In this document: piece after piece, positions 58,600 through 64,000 of the stretch
Layout of the letters: each line of letters starts with the position of its first letter
Numbering within the stretch: the stretch's first letter is position 1
Assembly: GCA_031216445.1 (NCBI GenBank)
Contig: CM062216.1
Span: 6,445,501-6,509,500, forward strand
DNA: 64,000 bases
Direction: 5' to 3'
Source: Lateolabrax maculatus
Lineage: Eukaryota; Chordata; Actinopteri; Acropomatiformes; Lateolabracidae
Made by a program: the position numbers and the translations under genes
Notes under the pieces: model-generated
The model's database searches: none
What the model saw: only the letters and a program-made list of their open reading frames with translations
What the model was told of the DNA's origin: nothing

Positions 58600-58870
58600 T
58601 AAAAAATCCCCCGTACAGTTGTCGTGAACGGGGAAATTAGCTGGAGAGACCAAAACAGTTTTTTGTACCAGGCTGTAAACATGATTATTGCTGTACAGTC
58701 AGTTCTTTTAACATGGGGGTCTATGGAGATTGATTCACTTTTGGAGCCAGCGCCTAGTGACCATTCGAGAAACTGCAGTTTTTGGCACTTCCGCATTGGC
58801 TTCATTTCTCAGTCCCGGAGTTTGCCGTTTGGTTCTTGCTGGTATTGCGCAATACCCCCGCCTGCAGTCC
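58600..58870. repeat. Dispersed repeat with GGAGAGACCAAAACAG
   Basis: AATTAGCTGGAGAGACCAAA, TTTTTTGTACCAGGCTGTAA, ATGGGGGTCTATGGAGATTG and ACTTCCGCATTGGCTTCATT. The last block is shared with family D, so the two families are partly related or joined. Confidence 0.55.
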
Positions 58871-59238
58871 TCCAAAATTACAGCCAGGCTTTATCACCCA
58901 AAACAACTGCTCTCACGCAATATCCTAATCACAGCTGGTTACTCCACAACTGTACGCTAACAATATAATGTCTAGGCAGGCAAGTCTGACAACCAAACAC
59001 ACCAAGCGATCACCAAACCTGGCATACAAACAAAAAGCATACACACTCAAATACACTTTTGGAGGAATTCCTCTGACCAGAGTAGAGGGTCTCATTGGTG
59101 GCTAGCCATTCATTAAGTGCCCTGGTTTCTTCATGTCCCTTGATTTAAGTAAAAATGTTACATGATGCTACATTACTCAGAATGTAATGACAAAAATAAT
59201 AGTATTAAAAATATCTTACAGTCGTGGGCCTCGCTTAC

Positions 59239-59366
59239 CTCTGCCATTGTTGCTGCAGTCGTCTGCAGCTTTGGTTGCAGTGGTTTGTGGGACTAGAGGG
59301 GTCTGTGAGCGGGACCGGTCGCCTGGCCAGCTAGGCAGCCCCGCAGGCTTCTGGAGCTTCTCAACC
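59239..59366 (-). CDS. Candidate minus-strand internal coding exon, unidentified
   Basis: A 128-base GC-rich island in AT-rich sequence. The minus strand has the acceptor CGTTTTCAG above 59366 and the donor GTAAGCG below 59239. One frame is open across all 42 codons (starting VEKLQKPAGLPSWPGDRSRS and ending ADDCSNNGR); the other two have stops. The outgoing phase fits 57016-57065, and the incoming phase fits a weak-donor candidate at 61693-61793. The composition (Pro, Ser, Thr) suggests a linker. The protein is not recognised. A 42-codon open frame occurs by chance often enough for caution. Confidence 0.4.
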
Positions 59367-59414
59367 CTGAAAACGTTGAAATGAAATCTACACAGTTGAG
59401 TGAATTTAGTGATG

Positions 59415-59416
<2 letters not shown>

Positions 59417-59451
<35 letters not shown>
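59417..59451. repeat. AT microsatellite
   Basis: About 17 AT units, followed by a T-run of 17 or so at 59461-59479. Confidence 0.95.
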
Positions 59452-59454
<3 letters not shown>

Positions 59455-59877
59455 TATTAATTTTTTTTTTTTTTTTTAAGTACCATTGTTGCTGCTCTCT
59501 GCTCCTCGCTCGAATGCCAAAATGAATGCTGAGATATTTGTGCTGTCAAGTTCATACAAGTTACCAACCTCGGTAAAATGGGCGTGTCAAGCACACTTTC
59601 GGCAAAATGCGAACTTGTGTATTGAGACGGTACTTGGGCTGCGAAAGACGACATTTCACAAGGACACAAGAACACGAGTACAGCCCCTCGTAAGCATTAC
59701 GGCGGCCAAACATCAGCATGATAGCACTGTCATTGTGAGCATGGCTGTAGACTCAAACAGAGCCTGTCTGGGTTTATTTTGAGGCTGAAATGGACACATG
59801 CGTCTCTAACATCATCTCTTACAGTGTTTACGCCTGCAGCTGCAGATGAAGCCTCCTCTCTCTTGCGCTGTTTCTAT

Positions 59878-60029
59878 TTCTCCTCTTTTATTGCCTTTCT
59901 TCCCTTTTTATTGTTCTCCTCTTCACCATTTTCCTTATCTTTCTTATGTTCATCCCTTCGCTCAGGCTTATCTCTGTTTTTAGGCCTGACAGACTCTTTT
60001 CTGATCACAATCCTCCTCGCTATCTCTGC
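59878..60029 (-). other. Charged open stretch with acceptor, possible terminal exon
   Basis: On the minus strand, after GTTCTGCAG, the frame is open for 50 codons to TAG. It is rich in Lys, Arg and Glu (RRDEHKKDKENGEEENNKKG). The purine-rich composition alone can explain it, and no partner exon fits in phase. Confidence 0.2.
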
Positions 60030-60239
60030 AGAACAGATCTGCTGCTGTAGCAGGTGGTTGAAACTGACACAAACATGCTCAAACATGCAAATAACCCAAA
60101 TACTCGTTTATCACCCAGTGTTTCCTAAATTAACTATATATGCTGATGCCTTGAAGAGCACGCGTAGTTTCTGTCCAAATGAAGCGCAGATTTTAACAGA
60201 ATTTCGGGCAAAATAAAATGCAAATGAATGTGCTTTTCC

Positions 60240-61640
60240 TTTCACTAGTGATAAGTGCTTGTTAGGGGTTTGTTCATTGAGATAAACAGTAGGTGGGGTT
60301 AATTTTCCAGTTGGTCAGTTTACCTGGTTTGAATTCCTCCAAATCCAAAAACCTTGTTTTTTTATTTTTTGTAATCACAAATTCCTGAGAAAATTGCATT
60401 TCCATTCGCTCATCTTCTTTATTATTTTTACAATAACGTGACTTACAGAACATAACCCGATAGGACAGATGACTGATCGGTTCTACGAAGTCTATAGAGT
60501 TTATGAACAGTCATTGAATTTAATGATAGTTTACAGCTGTGGTCTCTGAGACCTCAAACATAAGTTTAGTACTACTACTAGTACTAGATTTCTGAAAGAT
60601 GTCATCATGTAAAATCTATGTATGTTTTTTGGAGTTGTTTACGAGGGCCAAACACGAGATTAGTGTTCCATTCTTGGGCCTTTTATTTATTTACTATATG
60701 TTTACTTTCAAATCTAAATTAAAAAATGTTGTTCTCCTTTGCCTTTGAATGACTGGTTCCTCTGCTTTACCTTTATTTCCATTGTTGCATTTGGGGCAAT
60801 CAAAAACTGTATTTTAGTTCATTTTTTACATTTTATCTTTATTCTGCTTTTTTTATTTCTTATTGTTTTTAATGGTCATTCCTACTCTTTTCTTTGCCTA
60901 TGTAAAGTTTGAAATGTGATATAATGCGTAAAGTGCTTACACGCTACATCGTCCTTTGATTGATCTTCACACCCAACCCTCCCCTCTGCCTCCCTGCTGG
61001 TGGTGAATATGTAAAAATGGTGGTGGGAGAAACACTGAGATCAGTGAGTGCGGCGCGCAGCTGTAATTACTATGCTGAACATGCAGTGTTGCTTGATGAT
61101 TTGCTTTCCAGCTCAGCTGCACTTCGCTGTTTTTACCTCCTTTGGTTCCTTTATATTCTTCAGGCTGAGTTTATTTTGTGGGACTGACATTGGACAGACT
61201 AAATTCACTCTTCTCTTTCTTATAAATATATAAAAATGCTGTGTGATGTTCAGTCAGTTTGATTTTTGCTCTGCTGCATGAGAAATAAGTGTTTTTCGCC
61301 TCAGTTGGCTGTTGATGTATGGATATTTTTTTAACTGTAACATATCAGATTCAGTCCTACCTGGGTGGGAGTGTTATGTAATTCAGCTTCCAGCAAGGTT
61401 TTGGAGGCAGACGCTGCTCATTACAGCCGAGCCAGAAACATGCCTCAGTGATTTTTAAGCTTTGTGGGGTATTCTGAGCTTATCGGAGCATAATTATGCG
61501 ACTGACATATAGTATGGTTTCATCTACTGCGCAAAACAATCCGGGTTTTTAGGCTGTTTTCGTTGTCTTTCGTTTGAAAATGCAGACGTAGGAATGCATA
61601 TGTTGATAAGACTTGATCTCTTGGCTTTAAATCTGCAGTT
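60240..61640. other. Intergenic, no supported feature
   Basis: AT-rich with T-runs; ORFs here are short and their composition follows the base composition. Confidence 0.5.
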
Positions 61641-61692
61641 TGATCAAATAAAATGAGACGTTGCTGGCATCGACATCGCAGCCATTTCACAC

Positions 61693-61793
61693 TTCAAAGT
61701 CTCCGGCTCCATTTCTGATTGCTTTATTTCATCTTTTGGGAACTGAGAGAGATTTGAAGAGGATGACTCGAGTGACGGTGTTTCATCGACTGT
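61693..61793 (-). other. Weak candidate minus-strand exon, Ser/Glu-rich
   Basis: After the good acceptor TTTAAAGTTTCAG the minus strand is open for 49 codons (starting TVDETPSLESSSSNLSQFPK) to a TGA. A weak internal donor, GTGTGA at 61692, would give an exon of 101 bases whose phase fits 59239-59366. Without that donor it is only an open stretch. Confidence 0.2.
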
Positions 61794-61929
61794 CTGAAAC
61801 TTTAAAACGGCACAAAACAGAAATGAAATTAAATAAAACACAGGGAAAGATTTCCAGCCATCACTAGTTAACACATAGTGTAATGCTAACATTATTTTGT
61901 ACATTTTGTCTGCTGTTAGCACTGGTTAA

Positions 61930-62660
61930 CATATTATATTCAGTTCGATGAGAAGATCGATAGAACTTTCATGTCTCTAGACTAAATATTATGGATATCC
62001 TGATCTAGGTTTTCGGACCCTTAATTAAATGTTGATTAAATACGTGTCTGACACATTAAAATAACAGCTATTGACTACTTAATCTGACACACCTCATTTG
62101 TCATGAGCTACGTGATCCAAATACTGAAGGAGTTGGTACAAAAATATCAAGCGCATTAGGATTAAATTATTGATCTGATATGGATGAAAGATGAACTGGA
62201 GAATGCGACTCCTGCAATCCTGCTAGAGAGAAGACTCTCACTTCTTCTCTCATAAACTCTCTTTGATGAGTACAGACACATTTTCCTTGCTCAGTCCACG
62301 GATAACAAAATACAACTTTCAGCACTCTAAAGCTTAGTAATGAACATGTTTTATCTCGTTTTATTCGTTTTAAAGAGCAAAGTGCAAATAATTGTTTAGA
62401 TTGAACAGAAAGCTTTCAGATACTTGTAGGTGGATTTTTTGGACGGAGCCGCTTCCTTGTTTGTAGCTTCATATTCACCAATTTCATATTCTACCAGCTG
62501 AGAAATAGTCCGGATCAAAATTGCCTCTTGTAAAATGGCAGATTGTTGTTTGTACACTTGTGTTCTTGTTCAGATTAAAACAAACAAGATTTAACACGTT
62601 AATCAGTGAGATTTGTATTTCCCAAAATGTTGAACTATTCCTTTGGTTTAAAAAAGAACA
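61930..62660. other. Intergenic, no supported feature
   Basis: AT-rich single-copy-looking DNA; nothing recognised on either strand. Confidence 0.5.
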
Positions 62661-62682
62661 GGGGCCACTTATTTTTCAGGGT

Positions 62683-63922
62683 GTTTATTTCAACAAATGT
62701 TCACCACAGTAATATCACTTCATGCAATACTTCTGAAAAACACAAAAGAGAGCGATTCAATCATCATTTCGATCCGAAAATCCAAAAGAGTTTTTTGTGT
62801 TTTCTACATTCGTCCATCCAGTCTCCGGTTTTCAGGGTCTAACTTTGAATGAATTATACAGCGATAACTGGAATAAAAAGGTGAAAGGGCAGGTAGTATC
62901 CCCAAATACTGAATTTTATACTTCAATTGGCATATTTAATGTCAAGGATATTTTCTGGTTCTCTCCTATTTATCAGAAAAAAAGTCCAAATAAATCACGT
63001 TAAATTATTATGTTAACAGCTCAATGTAATACAATTTCCATTTTCTTTATTAACCATGCAAGTAGAAAAAATAAGATTTTATTTTGAGGATACTTTTGTA
63101 TGCTTTTCTCCTATTTGTCATATTACCAAATAGATGATTATATGAGTGGGCAATTTCTACTGTAAGTATTCAGTCCAGTATACTAAAGTCCCAGTATGCT
63201 TCAGTTTAATGGGAGGACTGGCAAAAAGAGCAGGAAGATACCTAATTAACACTTAATGATGACCATCAGTCGCTCATATTGTTGGTTGCTACTGTACAGT
63301 GGGTTTAGGCATCACAGGCAAACATGAAAAGGACATTTTGGGTGAGAAAAACAGTCTAGTTCATCTACTTTCATGGCAGATCACAACAACAGAATGATAA
63401 AAGAAAAAATGTAGGTCTGTTAAAACCCAAATCACCTGCTTCTACTGTGGTTTCTGTATGCAGTTCAAATTTCTATTTGATTTTTACTTCTCAGAGAGAA
63501 AATAAAACAACAGTCTCCAGATCTCTGGTGCCACTTAATAAAACAAATCATAAATATATGCTTCTGACATAAATAAATAATTTAACTCCAAATTTTTAAA
63601 AAATATACAAAAAAATGAAGAAAAAACACATTTTACAGAAACATATCTACCAAACATGAAAATGGTACACTACAATAAACACACAATAGTACCATCAGTC
63701 ACAGTCAAATCATCTCGCTGAAAGCCGATCACATCTTTTTCATCAGATTTTTTTGCAGTGACTGGATTATACCAAACATCTGAACATATTGCTTGTGGAT
63801 TATGAATGTTTCAGTTTTTTTCTTCCCCATTCATCTTTTTTTTTCTTTACAGGTTGTCCAGCGAGCTCATTCAGTGACTGAAGTATAAACCACATACAGG
63901 AGGCTTGTGAACGTCTCACTGG
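62683..63922 (-). other. Probable 3' UTR of the right-edge minus-strand gene
   Basis: No open frame of note; AT-rich. Minus-strand AATAAA at about 63040-63045 and 62683-62688 would end it. This depends wholly on the coding call at 63923-64000. Confidence 0.3.
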
Positions 63923-64000
63923 TCATTTCCTCAGAGTTTCGTCTTCTTCATCAGAAATGAATAAATCCGCAGCGAAGCTACGTTTGTCAGACTGTTGATA
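63923..64000 (-). CDS. C-terminal end of a minus-strand gene entering from the right edge (unidentified)
   Basis: From base 64000 down, the minus strand is open for 25 codons, including SFAADLFISDEEDETLRK, and stops at TGA (63925-63923). The acidic block near the C-terminus is protein-like. Downstream the sequence turns AT-rich, and minus-strand AATAAA hexamers lie near 63045-63040 and 62688-62683, which would suit a 0.9-1.2 kb 3' UTR. The gene is not recognised from so little sequence. Confidence 0.4.
   Translation of the reverse strand, partial: YQQSDKRSFAADLFISDEEDETLRK

Noticed and set aside
1..64000. CRISPR arrays, prophage, bacterial operons, tRNA or rRNA genes
   Set aside because: No direct-repeat/spacer pattern, no prokaryotic gene structure and no cloverleaf or rRNA sequence recognised; the whole window has vertebrate gene structure. 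A tRNA scan was not possible.

Overview
The window reads as nuclear DNA of a ray-finned (teleost) fish. Genes are split into many short exons with GT/AG introns, the spacers are AT-rich and packed with fish-type interspersed repeats and a Tc1/mariner copy, GC-rich islands sit at promoters, and the proteins match vertebrate families. There are no bacterial operons, CRISPR arrays or prophage, and I recognised no rRNA or tRNA gene.

Layout. (1) 1-2,490, minus strand: the 5' end of dhrs7c (a short-chain dehydrogenase of muscle sarcoplasmic reticulum), with two coding exons, a probable non-coding first exon and a TATA/E-box promoter; the rest lies off the left edge. (2) 4,860-17,568, plus: a complete u2af2 gene (large subunit of the U2 snRNP auxiliary splicing factor), 11 coding exons giving 466 aa, with a decayed Tc1 transposon in intron 9. 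(3) 20,798-45,385, plus: an mprip gene (myosin phosphatase Rho-interacting protein). I trace 23 coding exons whose phases all join, giving about 1,687 aa, with two PH domains and a very long coiled coil, 760 codons of it in one exon. (4) 47,200-53,173, plus: a compact member of the RAI1/TCF20 chromatin-reader family, four coding exons and 727 aa, with an extended PHD domain and SUMO-interaction-like motifs, behind a GC-rich first exon. (5) 53.2-64 kb: mostly repeats. A minus-strand coding end sits at 63,923-64,000, and several weaker minus-strand candidate exons at 57.0, 59.3 and 61.7 kb join in phase but are not identified.

The four recognised genes do not form one pathway. dhrs7c and u2af2 are head to head. 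mprip next to a RAI1-family gene echoes human 17p11.2, where MPRIP and RAI1 lie close together, so this part is probably conserved synteny. Much of the remaining sequence is non-autonomous repeat: at least four terminal-inverted-repeat elements, several dispersed families with members on both strands, three perfect short hairpins, and a composite element with a 52-aa ORF that resembles the start of a RecQ-like helicase.

Exon borders were found by eye from splice consensus, open frame and phase. They are firm where the protein family is recognisable and speculative elsewhere. Repeat borders are approximate.
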